Below are positions 16,580 to 25,928 of a stretch of 64,000 nt of DNA, piece after piece. Location: positions 57,581-121,580 of the forward strand of contig DATGTE010000030.1 of the NCBI GenBank assembly GCA_035301985.1, in the 5' to 3' direction. The notes under the pieces are model-generated. The model was not told the origin of the DNA. It saw only the letters and a program-made list of their open reading frames with translations, and made no database searches. Origin of the DNA: DASUXY01 sp035301985. GTDB lineage: Bacteria > Bacillota > Bacilli > Bacillales > Amphibacillaceae. A program made the translations under genes and the position numbers. Numbering within the stretch: position 1 is the first letter of the stretch; each line of letters opens with the position of its first letter.

Positions 16580-17209
16580 ATGCTCACATTAGCACTCGCG
16601 AAAGGACGCACGGCGAAAGATTCGATCGCTTTACTTCGCGAAGCAGGCATTCAATTTACGGATTTTCATGAAGACACTAGAAAATTGATTTTTTATGATC
16701 ATGATCAACGAATAAAAATGTTGTTCGTCAAGGCGGTCGATGTGCCCACCTATGTAGAAAAAGGAGCGGCAGACATAGGAATTGTCGGTAAAGATAACAT
16801 ACTCGAATCGCAAGCAGATATTTATGAATTGCTCGACTTGCAATTAGGGAAATGTAAATTTGTTGTAGCCGGATTGAAAAAGCAACCAATTCGGTTAACA
16901 TCGAATTTAACAGTCGCATCGAAATATCCAGCTGTTGCCCAGAAGTTTTTTGCACAAAAAAATATTTCCGTAGAAACGATTAAGTTAAATGGTTCGGTTG
17001 AGCTGGCACCGTTAATCGGCATGGCGGATGTCATCGTTGATATTGTGGAAACAGGCCGCACCATTAAAGAAAATGGCTTGAAAATCATTGAGGAAGTCGA
17101 TCAAATTAGTACGCGTGTAATTGTTAATAAAGCAAGTTTTGCTACAAAAACAGATGCGATTCAACAATTTATTGAACAGTTACGTTCCACTTTGGAGGTG
17201 AAACAATGA
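16580..17209 (+). CDS. hisG: ATP phosphoribosyltransferase catalytic subunit, short form (HisG)
   Basis: First committed step of histidine synthesis (ATP plus PRPP). 209 residues, the short form that lacks the C-terminal histidine-sensing domain and needs HisZ. Recognisable: L-A-L-A-K-G-R at the N-terminus, G-A-A-D-I-G-I-V-G-K-D (~60), and the PRPP loop D-I-V-E-T-G-R-T-I-K-E-N-G-L (~155). AGGAGGAG precedes ATG 16580. Its stop overlaps the hisD start (ATGA at 17206-17209). Confidence 0.95.
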   Translation: MLTLALAKGRTAKDSIALLREAGIQFTDFHEDTRKLIFYDHDQRIKMLFVKAVDVPTYVEKGAADIGIVGKDNILESQADIYELLDLQLGKCKFVVAGLKKQPIRLTSNLTVASKYPAVAQKFFAQKNISVETIKLNGSVELAPLIGMADVIVDIVETGRTIKENGLKIIEEVDQISTRVIVNKASFATKTDAIQQFIEQLRSTLEVKQ

Positions 17210-18489
17210 AAATCGTTACTCCCAAGCAATATCAACAAGAACATGAAGCAGTATCGTTCATAGCTCGTAATCAAGAGGTCGATCAGACGGTCCTTGACAT
17301 CATTACGAATGTGCGAAGAAATGGGGATCGTTCTCTTCGTAAATATACAAAACAGTTTGATGGTGTGCAGCTTGAGTCCTTCACAGTTACAGATCAGGAA
17401 CTCGAAGATGCAATGCAAACGGTTGATTCCGATTTGTTGATTTCTTTACGAAAAGCACAGGAAAACATTACAGCATACCATGAAAAACAAAAAGAGACGT
17501 CATGGTTTTTCGAACAAGAGGAAGGGATTATGCTTGGTCAAAAAATAACGCCGATTGATCGAGTAGGTGTCTACATTCCAGGTGGGAAAGCTGCCTATCC
17601 ATCGACTGTCTTAATGAATGTCATTCCTGCAAAATTAGCAGGAGTACAGTCCATTAGCATTGTCACGCCACCGAATGAACAAGGTCAAGTCAATGCCCAC
17701 GTCCTTGCTGCAGCTCAGGTTGCAGGTGCGGATCGTATTTATAAAGTCGGTGGAGCTCAAGCAATTGCCGCTTTAGCCTATGGAACCGAATCAATCGATA
17801 AAGTCGACAAGATTGTCGGACCAGGTAATATTTTTGTTGCACGAGCAAAAAAGTGGGTGTATGGCGATGTAGCGATCGATATGATTGCTGGGCCAAGTGA
17901 GATTTGTATCATTGCCGACGCAACAGCACAACCCCGTTATGTTGCCACTGATTTATTGTCACAAGCTGAACATGATGAGGAGGCGTCCTCGATTTGTATT
18001 ACGACAGACCATCACCTGGCTGAAGAAATTCAACAAGAGGTGCGACAACAAGCGGAATCACTAGAGCGAAAAGAAATTGTACAAGCATCTCTGGAAAGAA
18101 ATGGTCGTATTATTGTCGCCGATACGGAAGAGGAAGCGTTCATGTTAGCCAATGACATAGCCCCCGAGCACTTACAACTCATGGTAAACAATCCAGCTGA
18201 AAAGCTTCCATTGATTCGGCATGCCGGGGCGATTTTCCTAGGAAACTACTCGCCTGAACCGCTAGGCGATTATTTCGCTGGACCGAACCATACGCTACCT
18301 ACAAGTGGAACCGCTGTTTTCTCCTCTCCATTAGGTGTGTATGACTTTATGAAAAAGTCGAGTATCATTTACTATTCAAAAGATGCATTATCTCAGGCAG
18401 CCGACCCCATTATAACGTTAGCTCAGTCGGAAGGATTAACCGCTCATGCACGCTCCATTGAGATTAGAAAGGATGATGATGATGCGTAA
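17206..18489 (+). CDS. hisD: Histidinol dehydrogenase (HisD)
   Basis: Last two oxidations of the pathway, L-histidinol to L-histidine with two NAD+. 427 residues, typical length. Visible are V-Y-I-P-G-G (~125), V-G-G-A-Q-A-I-A-A-L-A-Y-G (~180), G-P-G-N (~205), A-G-P-S-E-I (~228), the zinc-site Q-A-E-H-D (~255), and G-P-N-H-T-L-P-T-S-G (~360). It starts inside the hisG stop and its last codons overlap hisB by eight bases, consistent with tight translational coupling. Confidence 0.95.
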   Translation: MKIVTPKQYQQEHEAVSFIARNQEVDQTVLDIITNVRRNGDRSLRKYTKQFDGVQLESFTVTDQELEDAMQTVDSDLLISLRKAQENITAYHEKQKETSWFFEQEEGIMLGQKITPIDRVGVYIPGGKAAYPSTVLMNVIPAKLAGVQSISIVTPPNEQGQVNAHVLAAAQVAGADRIYKVGGAQAIAALAYGTESIDKVDKIVGPGNIFVARAKKWVYGDVAIDMIAGPSEICIIADATAQPRYVATDLLSQAEHDEEASSICITTDHHLAEEIQQEVRQQAESLERKEIVQASLERNGRIIVADTEEEAFMLANDIAPEHLQLMVNNPAEKLPLIRHAGAIFLGNYSPEPLGDYFAGPNHTLPTSGTAVFSSPLGVYDFMKKSSIIYYSKDALSQAADPIITLAQSEGLTAHARSIEIRKDDDDA

Positions 18490-19066
18490 ACAACAACTAT
18501 CCCGAAAAACGGGTGAAACGGACATCGATTTACAAGTTACGATTGATGGAAGTGGTCAATCTGATATTCAGACGGGTGTCGGATTTTTGGATCATATGTT
18601 GGATGCTTTTACACGTCATGGTTTGTTTGATCTTACGGTGAGGTGTCAAGGCGATCTTGAAGTTGATCAACACCATACCGTAGAAGACGTCGGAATTGTT
18701 CTCGGTCAAGCTTTTCGAAAAGCTCTCGGCACAAAAGAAGGAATTACCCGCTATGCGCATATTACAACACCGATGGATGAAGCTTTATCGACGGTTTCGA
18801 TCGATATCAGTGGCCGTCCGTATCTCGTTTATCATGTTGATGGACTAAAAGACAAAATTGGCCAATTTGACACGGAACTCGTTGAAGAATTTTTCCGTGG
18901 ATTTGTAAATCATTCGTACATGACACTCCACATTAATGTAGCGTATGGAAAAAACAGTCACCATATCGTTGAATCGATATTTAAAGGATTCGGTCGGGCG
19001 CTTGATGTTGCTACTGAAATCAATCCACGAATTAAGGGTATTCCATCGACGAAAGGCCTATTATAA
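18482..19066 (+). CDS. hisB: Imidazoleglycerol-phosphate dehydratase (HisB)
   Basis: 194 residues, monofunctional as in Firmicutes. Metal-binding histidine clusters are clear: F-L-D-H-M-L (~40), D-Q-H-H-T-V-E-D (~65), and N-S-H-H-I-V-E near 160. Four ATGs stand in tandem at 18473, 18476, 18479 and 18482; the last is chosen because AAAGGA (18468-18473) is then eight bases away and the protein begins M-R-K-Q-Q. Normally hisH follows here; instead only 35 bases separate it from hisA. Confidence 0.94.
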   Translation: MRKQQLSRKTGETDIDLQVTIDGSGQSDIQTGVGFLDHMLDAFTRHGLFDLTVRCQGDLEVDQHHTVEDVGIVLGQAFRKALGTKEGITRYAHITTPMDEALSTVSIDISGRPYLVYHVDGLKDKIGQFDTELVEEFFRGFVNHSYMTLHINVAYGKNSHHIVESIFKGFGRALDVATEINPRIKGIPSTKGLL

Positions 19067-19101
19067 AACGTGAGAAATGAAAAGTGAACGGAGATGATTA
19101 G

Positions 19102-19830
19102 ATGATTCTTTTTCCTGCAATTGATTTATTAGATGGAAAATGTGTACGGCTCATTCAAGGAGACTATAGTAAAGAAACCATCTACAGTGACTCACCGGTA
19201 GAGATGGCGAAAACATGGGAGAAAAAAGGGGCAAAATATCTTCATATTGTTGATCTTGATGCTGCCCGAACGAATCAAGCGGTCAATCAATCGATCATTG
19301 AACGTATTGCCAAGGAAATAAATATCCCGATTCAAGTCGGTGGCGGAATCCGCTCGATGGAACGGATTGAAGCTTATATATCAGCAGGGGTTCAGCGTGT
19401 CATCATCGGAACTGCTGCGATTCAAGACCCAGCATTTCTCAAGGAAGCGGTCGATCAATACGGTGCACAAATCGCTGTGTCGATTGATGCTCGAAATGGT
19501 TATGTAGCGACAGATGGCTGGGAAAAAACAAGCGAAGTCGCTGCCGTAGATTTATTACATCAATTAGAGAAAATAGGTGTACAAACCGTTATATATACCG
19601 ATATTGCTAAAGACGGCATGCTCCAAGGGCCTAATTTTACGGAGTTAGAGCGGATAAACGAGCGTACACCGATCCAAATTATCGCTTCAGGTGGCGTTTC
19701 CAGTCCGGATGACGTTACGAAATTACAAACGATGAACATGTATGGTGCGATTATCGGAAAAGCACTTTACGATGGAACGGTGACATTCGAATCATTATTG
19801 GAGGTTGTTCGTCATGCGGAAAAAAACTAA
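19102..19830 (+). CDS. hisA: ProFAR isomerase (HisA)
   Basis: 1-(5-phosphoribosyl)-5-[(5-phosphoribosylamino)methylideneamino]imidazole-4-carboxamide isomerase, a 242-residue (beta-alpha)8 barrel. Catalytic D8 is in F-P-A-I-D-L-L and the second acid in Y-T-D-I-A-K-D-G-M (~170). Phosphate-binding glycine motifs Q-V-G-G-G-I-R and A-S-G-G-V are present. The gene lies 35 bases after hisB, where hisH is missing, and overlaps hisF by 17 bases. Confidence 0.95.
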   Translation: MILFPAIDLLDGKCVRLIQGDYSKETIYSDSPVEMAKTWEKKGAKYLHIVDLDAARTNQAVNQSIIERIAKEINIPIQVGGGIRSMERIEAYISAGVQRVIIGTAAIQDPAFLKEAVDQYGAQIAVSIDARNGYVATDGWEKTSEVAAVDLLHQLEKIGVQTVIYTDIAKDGMLQGPNFTELERINERTPIQIIASGGVSSPDDVTKLQTMNMYGAIIGKALYDGTVTFESLLEVVRHAEKN

Positions 19831-20584
19831 ACGAATCGTTCCATGCCTCGATGTCGACGACGGAAGAGTTGTTAAAGGGAAAAAGTTTAAAAATATAGTG
19901 GATGTTGCTGATCCAATCGAATTAGCTCGGACCTATGATCAGAATGGAGCCGATGAACTCGTTTTTTATGATATTACGGCTACCCGTGAAGGTCGAAACT
20001 TGTTTACACAGGTCGTGAAACAAATCGCTAACGCTATTTCCATTCCGTTTACAGTCGGTGGGGGAATCCGCACACTTGAAGATATGGAGCGTGTTTTTCA
20101 AGCAGGAGCTGATAAAGTTTCCATCAATAGTGCCGCTGTAGAACAACCTCAACTCATTGAAGAAGCGGCTAACAAATTTGGTAGTGAACGGATTGTTCTC
20201 TCTATGGATGTTAAGCAAATCGCAGATGGGAAATGGGGTATTTTTACAAGCGGTGGTCGGAAAAACATGGGGATGGATGCGATTGAATGGGCGATTACAG
20301 GTGAAAGACTCGGAGCGGGGGAACTCGTTGTCAATAGTATGAATGAAGATGGTGTAAAAGGTGGATACAATATTTTACTTACGGAAACGATTGCTAAGTC
20401 CGTGAATATTCCAGTCGTAGCAAGCGGTGGTGCAGGAGCTAAAGAACATTTCAAAGACATTTTTGAACATGGAGCAGATGCGGCCTTAGCTGCTTCGGTT
20501 TTTCATTACGGTGAGATTACGATTCCAGAACTAAAAGATTATTTAGCGAATGAACAAATTCCGGTAAGGAGACATGATTTATGA
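19814..20584 (+). CDS. hisF: Imidazole glycerol phosphate synthase cyclase subunit (HisF)
   Basis: Closes the imidazole ring using ammonia normally channelled from the HisH glutaminase. 256 residues. Catalytic aspartates are kept (C-L-D-V at the N-terminus; S-M-D-V-K, ~position 130). The salt-bridge gate known from Thermotoga HisF (Arg5, Glu46, Lys99, Glu167) is also kept, in T-K-R, A-D-E-L-V-F, A-D-K-V-S and G-A-G-E-L, so the protein still looks built to dock HisH. The segment K-G-K-K-F-K-N-I-V-D-V-A is less typical. ATG 19814 is nine bases after GGAGG (19800-19804). No hisH is present in this window. Confidence 0.94.
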   Translation: MRKKTKRIVPCLDVDDGRVVKGKKFKNIVDVADPIELARTYDQNGADELVFYDITATREGRNLFTQVVKQIANAISIPFTVGGGIRTLEDMERVFQAGADKVSINSAAVEQPQLIEEAANKFGSERIVLSMDVKQIADGKWGIFTSGGRKNMGMDAIEWAITGERLGAGELVVNSMNEDGVKGGYNILLTETIAKSVNIPVVASGGAGAKEHFKDIFEHGADAALAASVFHYGEITIPELKDYLANEQIPVRRHDL

Positions 20585-21207
20585 ATATCGATTTAACAAA
20601 CCTAACCTTTAAGGAGAACGGATTAATCCCCGCCATTGTTCAAGATGTGCAATCAAAAGAAGTTTTAATGCTTGCTTATATGAACGAGGAAGCTTTGCAA
20701 AAAACAATAAATACGAAAGAAACGTGGTTCTATAGTCGGTCGCGTAACGAACTGTGGAACAAAGGAGAAACATCAGGAAATAAGCAACGCGTACACAGCA
20801 TTTCCTATGATTGTGATGGAGACACTCTACTTGTACAAGTAAATCCACTTGGTCCGGCCTGTCATACTGGAGAAAACTCATGCTTTTTTAATCCGTTAAT
20901 AGGTGAGCTGTCGAAAAGTATTCTTCCACAGCTCGTACAAACGATTAAAGAACGTCGAAAGCATCCAGAGGGAGATTCATATACTTCCTATCTGTTCCGC
21001 GAAGGACTAGATAAGATTTTGAAAAAAGTAGGTGAAGAAACGAGTGAGGTCATCATTGGTGCCAAAAATAAAGATAAACAAGAGTTAACGTGGGAAATCG
21101 CCGATTTAACGTATCATACGCTCGTTTTGATGGAGTTATTACAAGTTGACGTTCAAGATATTACTGCTGAACTGAGTAGAAGACATGTGCAAAAGGAAGG
21201 AAAATAA
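20581..21207 (+). CDS. hisI: Bifunctional phosphoribosyl-AMP cyclohydrolase / phosphoribosyl-ATP pyrophosphatase (HisIE)
   Basis: Two domains in 208 residues. The N-terminal cyclohydrolase (1-~110) has W-F-Y-S-R-S-R-x-E-L-W-x-K-G-E-T-S-G and zinc/magnesium ligands in D-C-D-G-D and the G-P-A-C-H-T-G segment. The C-terminal pyrophosphatase (~115-208) has G-E-E-T-S-E and the helical E-x-x-E metal motifs around W-E-I-A-D-L-T-Y-H. ATG 20581 overlaps the hisF stop. It performs steps two and three of the pathway although encoded near the end of the operon. Confidence 0.95.
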   Translation: MNIDLTNLTFKENGLIPAIVQDVQSKEVLMLAYMNEEALQKTINTKETWFYSRSRNELWNKGETSGNKQRVHSISYDCDGDTLLVQVNPLGPACHTGENSCFFNPLIGELSKSILPQLVQTIKERRKHPEGDSYTSYLFREGLDKILKKVGEETSEVIIGAKNKDKQELTWEIADLTYHTLVLMELLQVDVQDITAELSRRHVQKEGK

Positions 21208-21209
21208 GT

Positions 21210-22292
21210 ATGCGTACATTTTGGAGTTCGATGGCAAAACGTGCAACACCTTATGTCCCTGGAGAACAACCAAATGATCAAGATGTATTGAAATTGAATA
21301 CGAATGAAAATCCATATCCGCCTTCACCCGCTGTGACGAGCGCCATTACAAAGGAGCTGGGGAAAGATTTACGTTTATATCCCCCACCCAATGCGGATGA
21401 TTTAAAGGAAGTAATTGCAGCAACATATGATGTTGCAAAGGAAAATGTGTTTGTCGGTAACGGATCCGATGAAGTATTAGCATTTTCGTTCATGGCCTTT
21501 TTTGAGCCCGGACACACCATTCGCTTTCCCAATATTACGTATAGCTTTTATCCAGTCTATGCCAACTTATTCAACATTCCGTACGAGGAAATCCCCGTTA
21601 ATCATGATTTTACGTTAAAAGCGAATGCATTTTACCATTCAGAGGGGGGAGTTATTTTTCCCAATCCGAATGCGCCAACAAGTTTATCTTTACCGTTGGA
21701 TGAGGTAAGAAAAATTGTTGAAAACAATCCGGAAAACGTCGTGATTGTCGATGAAGCGTACGTCGATTTTGCACAACAGTCGGCAGTCCAATTAATCCGT
21801 GATTATCCGAACTTACTTGTTGTCCAAACGACATCGAAATCCCGTTCGCTAGCAGGTCTTAGGGTTGGTTATGCGTTTGGCGATGACCAATTAATTCGAG
21901 CTTTGACGCGGATGAAGGATTCGTTCAATTCTTACACACTAGATCGCTTAGCTCTTGCAGGTGCGATTGCATCCTTCAGAGACTCTGTTTATACAGAAAA
22001 AACAATTCAAAAGATTATTCGTACGCGGACATGGTTGACAAAGGAAATGACAGAACTCGGATTTCATGTACTCCCATCCGATACAAATTTTATCTTTGTC
22101 TCCCATAAGAAACATCCAGCAAACCGGTTATATGACCAACTAAAAGCTAAACAGATCCTTGTGCGTTACTTTAACAGTGATCCAATCGATCAATATTTGC
22201 GGATTACGATTGGAACGGATGAGGAAATGAAACGGTTCCTAAATGCCATTAAACAAATTATGTACGAATCAAACACAGATGAGTCACTTTAA
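21210..22292 (+). CDS. hisC: Histidinol-phosphate aminotransferase (HisC)
   Basis: PLP-dependent class II aminotransferase, 360 residues, with N-T-N-E-N-P-Y-P (~30), G-N-G-S-D-E (~78), D-E-A-Y-V-D-F (~180) and the PLP lysine in T-S-K-S-R-S-L-A-G-L-R (~212). In B. subtilis hisC sits in the trp region; here it closes the his operon, two bases after hisI. A terminator follows ten bases later. Confidence 0.93.
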   Translation: MRTFWSSMAKRATPYVPGEQPNDQDVLKLNTNENPYPPSPAVTSAITKELGKDLRLYPPPNADDLKEVIAATYDVAKENVFVGNGSDEVLAFSFMAFFEPGHTIRFPNITYSFYPVYANLFNIPYEEIPVNHDFTLKANAFYHSEGGVIFPNPNAPTSLSLPLDEVRKIVENNPENVVIVDEAYVDFAQQSAVQLIRDYPNLLVVQTTSKSRSLAGLRVGYAFGDDQLIRALTRMKDSFNSYTLDRLALAGAIASFRDSVYTEKTIQKIIRTRTWLTKEMTELGFHVLPSDTNFIFVSHKKHPANRLYDQLKAKQILVRYFNSDPIDQYLRITIGTDEEMKRFLNAIKQIMYESNTDESL

Positions 22293-22301
22293 ATATATAT
22301 C

Positions 22302-22337
22302 AAAAATAACTTGTCCGTTTTTGGCAAGTTATTTTTG
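22302..22337 (+). terminator. Terminator of the his operon
   Basis: AAAAATAACTTG (22302-22313) pairs with CAAGTTATTTTT (22325-22336); the 3' arm ends in five T. Confidence 0.88.
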
Positions 22338-22487
22338 ATGCTTTTTGATCGTGCGATGAGTTTGGTTTTCCATTCTTATTATTGTATGGTTATAGTTATC
22401 ACAGAAGGTTCATCCTTATATCATATGTGTTGTCCAAATGAAGAGTAAATCATTTAAGTAGTACGTAGCGAAAGGAGGGAAATGGTA

Positions 22488-23470
22488 GTGTCCAGGTCAG
22501 GGATTAACATTACGATGAACAAGCAAAAGCTTCAACAACAAATCGATGAGTGGGTGGTTCGATACCGCTCACAGGAAATGGATGGAAAAGTGGCTTCATA
22601 TATTCCACAACTAAAAAAAGCGAACCCCAATCATTTAGGGATTGTGTTGATCGGTAACAACGGATTGACATTGCGGTCAGGAGATGTGAACATTCCGTTT
22701 ACCATTCAAAGTATATCTAAAGTGTTTAGCTTGATCGTGGCATGTATGCAACGAGGTATCGAGCAAGTTCTCAATTATGTGAATGTAGAACCGACAGGAG
22801 AAGACTTTGACTCGATTATGCATTTGGAAATGAACCGACCCAAAAAACCATTTAATCCATTTATGAATGCAGGTGCGATTACAGTTACCTCTTTGCTGAC
22901 AGGAGAGACAGCTGATGAAAAATTAATACCGCTTATCCATTTATTAGAAAAAATGCTCGGTTATCGTCCCACTGTAAATCAAGAAGTCTATGAGTCCGAA
23001 CGAGATTCGTTGGTTCGCAACCGGACAATCGGCCATTATTTATTAGAAGTCGAATTTTTGGACTCCGATGTAAAGGTTACGCTTGAAACATATTTTAAAC
23101 AATGTTCCATCGAAATAACAGTTGATGATTTAGCAAAAATGGGACAAATTCTTGCCCACGACGGAATAGATCCTTATTCACAGAAAGAGATTATACCCAT
23201 GTCGATTGCTCGAATGGCCAAGGCGTTAATGGTAACATGTATAATGCCTCAGGAAATTTTGCTACACATGTTGGACTTCCAGCTAAAAGCGGTGTGTCGG
23301 GAAGGATTATTGCTCTTGTACCTTCGCGTATTCAAAATGAAAAGATCTCATTTCTGCAAGGATGTGGGATTGGTGTTTATGGTCCAGCCCTCGATAAAAA
23401 AGGGAATAGCTTGAGAGGAGTGCGTTTGTTAAGACAAATTGCCTCCGAATGGGATGTCAGTATCTTTTAA
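22488..23470 (+). pseudogene. glsA: Glutaminase (GlsA), inactivated by a frameshift and a motif change
   Basis: Glutaminase converts glutamine to glutamate and ammonia. Residues 1-~250 are a normal GlsA with the serine-lysine pair in Q-S-I-S-K-V-F and N-P-F-M-N-A-G-A-I-T. At about 23236-23243 the frame changes: the conserved V-T-C-G-M-Y-N-A-S-G is interrupted and its second half continues in another frame (23237-23470) to the normal end. The site reads ACATGTATAAT where ACATGT-GGN-ATGTATAAT is expected, so seven bases are missing, flanked by direct repeats of ATGT. Downstream, the conserved S-G-V-S-G-G is S-G-V-S-G-R. GTG 22488 follows AAGGAGG by nine bases. Two independent lesions suggest a real pseudogene rather than a read error. 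Confidence 0.85.
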
Positions 23471-23497
23471 TTCATGTAATCGTAAGGTGGGATGATC

Positions 23498-24169
23498 ATG
23501 TGTGGACGGTATACATTGCTCGCGGAAGAAGTTGATATCCTCCAAAGGTTTTCTATTGAGCAGCCAATTGAAAACTATCAACCAAGTTACAACATTGCTC
23601 CTGGTCAAGACGTATTGGTCATCATTCATGATGGCGAAGAAAAACGAGCCGGTCATTTACGATGGGGACTCGTACCTTATTGGGCAAATGATGAAAAAAT
23701 TGGCAATAAAATGATCAATGCGAGAAGTGAAACGGCTCATGAAAAACCGAGTTTTAAACAGTTAATGGCTAAAAAAAGATGTTTAATTGTGGCCGACAGC
23801 TTTTATGAGTGGCAAAAGACAGACAACGGAAACCAACCAAAGCGCATTCAATTGAAGGACCAGCAATTATTTGCATTTGCTGGCTTATGGGATAAATGGG
23901 AGAAAGGTGATAAAAAGCTGTTTACGTGTACAATGCTTACGAGGGACGCTAATTCATTCATGAAAGATATCCATCACCGCATGCCGATTATATTACCAAA
24001 AGATCAAGAAGATCAGTGGATTGCCCCCTATTTTGTGCACCCAGAAAAAGCACAGCGTTTTTTACAGTCTTTGGAGACGGATGAATTAACCGCTTATGAT
24101 GTAACGCGTCATGTCAACTCCGTTCGAAATAATGATGAAAAATGTATTGCTCCGATAGTTGGATCTTAA
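23498..24169 (+). CDS. SOS response-associated peptidase / abasic-site crosslinking protein (SRAP, YedK/HMCES family)
   Basis: 223 residues. The catalytic Cys2 follows the initiator methionine (M-C-G-R-Y-T), which fixes ATG 23498 as the start. Other family landmarks: N-I-A-P-G-Q (~35), W-G-L-V-P-x-W (~58), N-A-R-S-E-T (~76), S-F-Y-E-W (~100), and H-R-M-P-I-I (~160) with the active-site histidine. SRAP proteins form a stable thiazolidine link with abasic sites in single-stranded DNA. Its 5' end lies 27 bases past the broken glutaminase. Confidence 0.9.
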   Translation: MCGRYTLLAEEVDILQRFSIEQPIENYQPSYNIAPGQDVLVIIHDGEEKRAGHLRWGLVPYWANDEKIGNKMINARSETAHEKPSFKQLMAKKRCLIVADSFYEWQKTDNGNQPKRIQLKDQQLFAFAGLWDKWEKGDKKLFTCTMLTRDANSFMKDIHHRMPIILPKDQEDQWIAPYFVHPEKAQRFLQSLETDELTAYDVTRHVNSVRNNDEKCIAPIVGS

Positions 24170-24241
24170 TCCATAGGGGAGGGGTGGTGCACATATTTTT
24201 TGCTAGATTAAACCCGGAGAATAAATATCGGCACGTGTAAT

Positions 24242-24272
24242 AAAAAGGTTGCTTCTATGCAAGCACCTTTTT
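24242..24272. terminator. Bidirectional terminator between SRAP and the symporter gene
   Basis: AAAAAGG-TT-GCTT pairs with AAGC-A-CCTTTTT around a short loop (24255-24260). T or A runs on both sides serve both convergent genes. Confidence 0.8.
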
Positions 24273-24276
24273 ATTT

Positions 24277-25647
24277 TTATGAAGTCGCTTTTTTCACTTG
24301 TTTCTCTACCATTTTCTCTTGTTTAGCGACTTCGATGAATTTTTTTGTTTCATAAGCGACAACTCCGGATAATCCTAAGAGCCCAATTAAGTTAGGAATC
24401 GACATTAAAGCATTCATAATATCTGAGATTCCCCAAACTAACTCCAGCTCTTGAACAGCTCCAAACATCACCATGAGAACAAAGACAACTCGATAATAAG
24501 GAACTGCTTTGTCGTGGATTAAATAGGCAAAGCACTTTTCACCATAATATGACCAACCGATAATCGTTGAAAAAGCAAACAGGACAATTCCGATGGTGAC
24601 AATGGTTCCACCAATATCACCTAAAAACAGTGAAAATGAAGCTGCTGTTAAATCTCCACCAACAATGTCACCGCTTTTGTATAGACCTCCCATGACAATT
24701 GTAATTCCTGTTACGGAACAAATGATAATCGTATCGATTAAAACTTGGGTCATGGAAACAAGCGCCTGTCGTCCAGGGTAGTCAGTCTTAGCTGCAGCTG
24801 CGGCAATCGGTGCAGAACCCAAACCTGCTTCATTCGAAAAGACCCCTCGGGCAACTCCATATCGGATGACTGTACCTAAAACCCCCCCACCCAGTGCACT
24901 TCCGGTAAATGCATCGTGAAAAATCAAGCCCATTACCTCTGGGATGATTTCATAGTTCATCACCATAATGATCAGTCCACCAACTATATAGAAAAAAGCC
25001 ATTACAGGTACAAATAATGCAGTGACACGGCCGATACTTTTAATTCCACCAAGAATGACTAACCCGATAAAGAATGTTAATAAAAGTCCAGTTGCCCAAC
25101 CAGGAATATTGAACGAGCGCTCCAAAGCATCTTTAACGGAATTCGATTGTACCATATTCCCAATGCCAAATGCTGCGAATGATCCAAAAATGGCAAATAA
25201 AACTCCGAGCCATTTTGCGTTAAGTCCTCTTTCTAAATAATACATCGGCCCCCCGGACATTTCGCCTTTAGAATTTGTAATTCGATATTTTACGGCGAGA
25301 AGAGCTTCTGCATATTTCGTCGCCATTCCGAATAGAGCGGAAAGCCACATCCAAAATATTGCTCCAGGTCCTCCAGCAACGACTGCTGTTGCAACACCGA
25401 CAATATTTCCCGTGCCAATCGTTCCAGCCATCGCTGTCGTCAATGCTTGGTAATGGCTGATATCTCCCTTTGATTTGTGATCTTGTTTCGAAGGACTAAA
25501 TGCAAGTTGTAAAGCATAACGCAATGTGCGAAACTGTAAAAAGCCTAAGCGGAATGTTAAAAAGATTCCCGTACCGACGATTAAAATTAATGTCGGTGGT
25601 CCCCATACAAAGTCACTGATGGAACTGATTAAGTTTTCTATGAACAT
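24277..25647 (-). CDS. Alanine/glycine:cation symporter (AgcS family)
   Basis: Sodium-driven amino-acid uptake protein of the plasma membrane, 456 residues with about 10-11 membrane segments. Family hallmarks: T-G-I-F-L-T-F-R-L-G-F, M-A-G-T-I-G-T-G-N-I-V-G-V-A-T-A (~75), G-G-P-M-Y-Y-L-E-R-G-L (~135), and G-V-A-R-G-V-F-S-N-E-A-G-L-G-S-A-P-I (~270). The C-terminal tail is lysine-rich. A single gene; upstream (25648-25928) no glycine riboswitch or other regulatory RNA was recognised. Confidence 0.88.
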   Translation of the reverse strand: MFIENLISSISDFVWGPPTLILIVGTGIFLTFRLGFLQFRTLRYALQLAFSPSKQDHKSKGDISHYQALTTAMAGTIGTGNIVGVATAVVAGGPGAIFWMWLSALFGMATKYAEALLAVKYRITNSKGEMSGGPMYYLERGLNAKWLGVLFAIFGSFAAFGIGNMVQSNSVKDALERSFNIPGWATGLLLTFFIGLVILGGIKSIGRVTALFVPVMAFFYIVGGLIIMVMNYEIIPEVMGLIFHDAFTGSALGGGVLGTVIRYGVARGVFSNEAGLGSAPIAAAAAKTDYPGRQALVSMTQVLIDTIIICSVTGITIVMGGLYKSGDIVGGDLTAASFSLFLGDIGGTIVTIGIVLFAFSTIIGWSYYGEKCFAYLIHDKAVPYYRVVFVLMVMFGAVQELELVWGISDIMNALMSIPNLIGLLGLSGVVAYETKKFIEVAKQEKMVEKQVKKATS

Positions 25648-25928
25648 CGCTTTCCCCTCATCTCTTTTAAAACTTATTTATATATTCCGAAAATTAAGCT
25701 AAAAAGTCAAGTTTTTTTGCAAATTTTTTTATGAAATAAGTGGTAATCTCATTAGGTAGATTTGTATAATAAAGGATAGAGTTTACTGAAACGATCCCCT
25801 ACGCTACAAGAAAGGGAGGTAAGACAATCTTTTTTAGGAAGAATGTACATCATCTGCAATCATTCAATCTAAAATATGTTATGTTATGTATGGAATAGTA
25901 TATGATGATACAGAGGGAGATGGTGGAA

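Noticed and set aside
22482..23414. Glutaminase as one intact 310-codon gene
   Set aside because: The last ~65 codons of that frame are out of register with the conserved family C-terminus, which continues in another frame to 23470.
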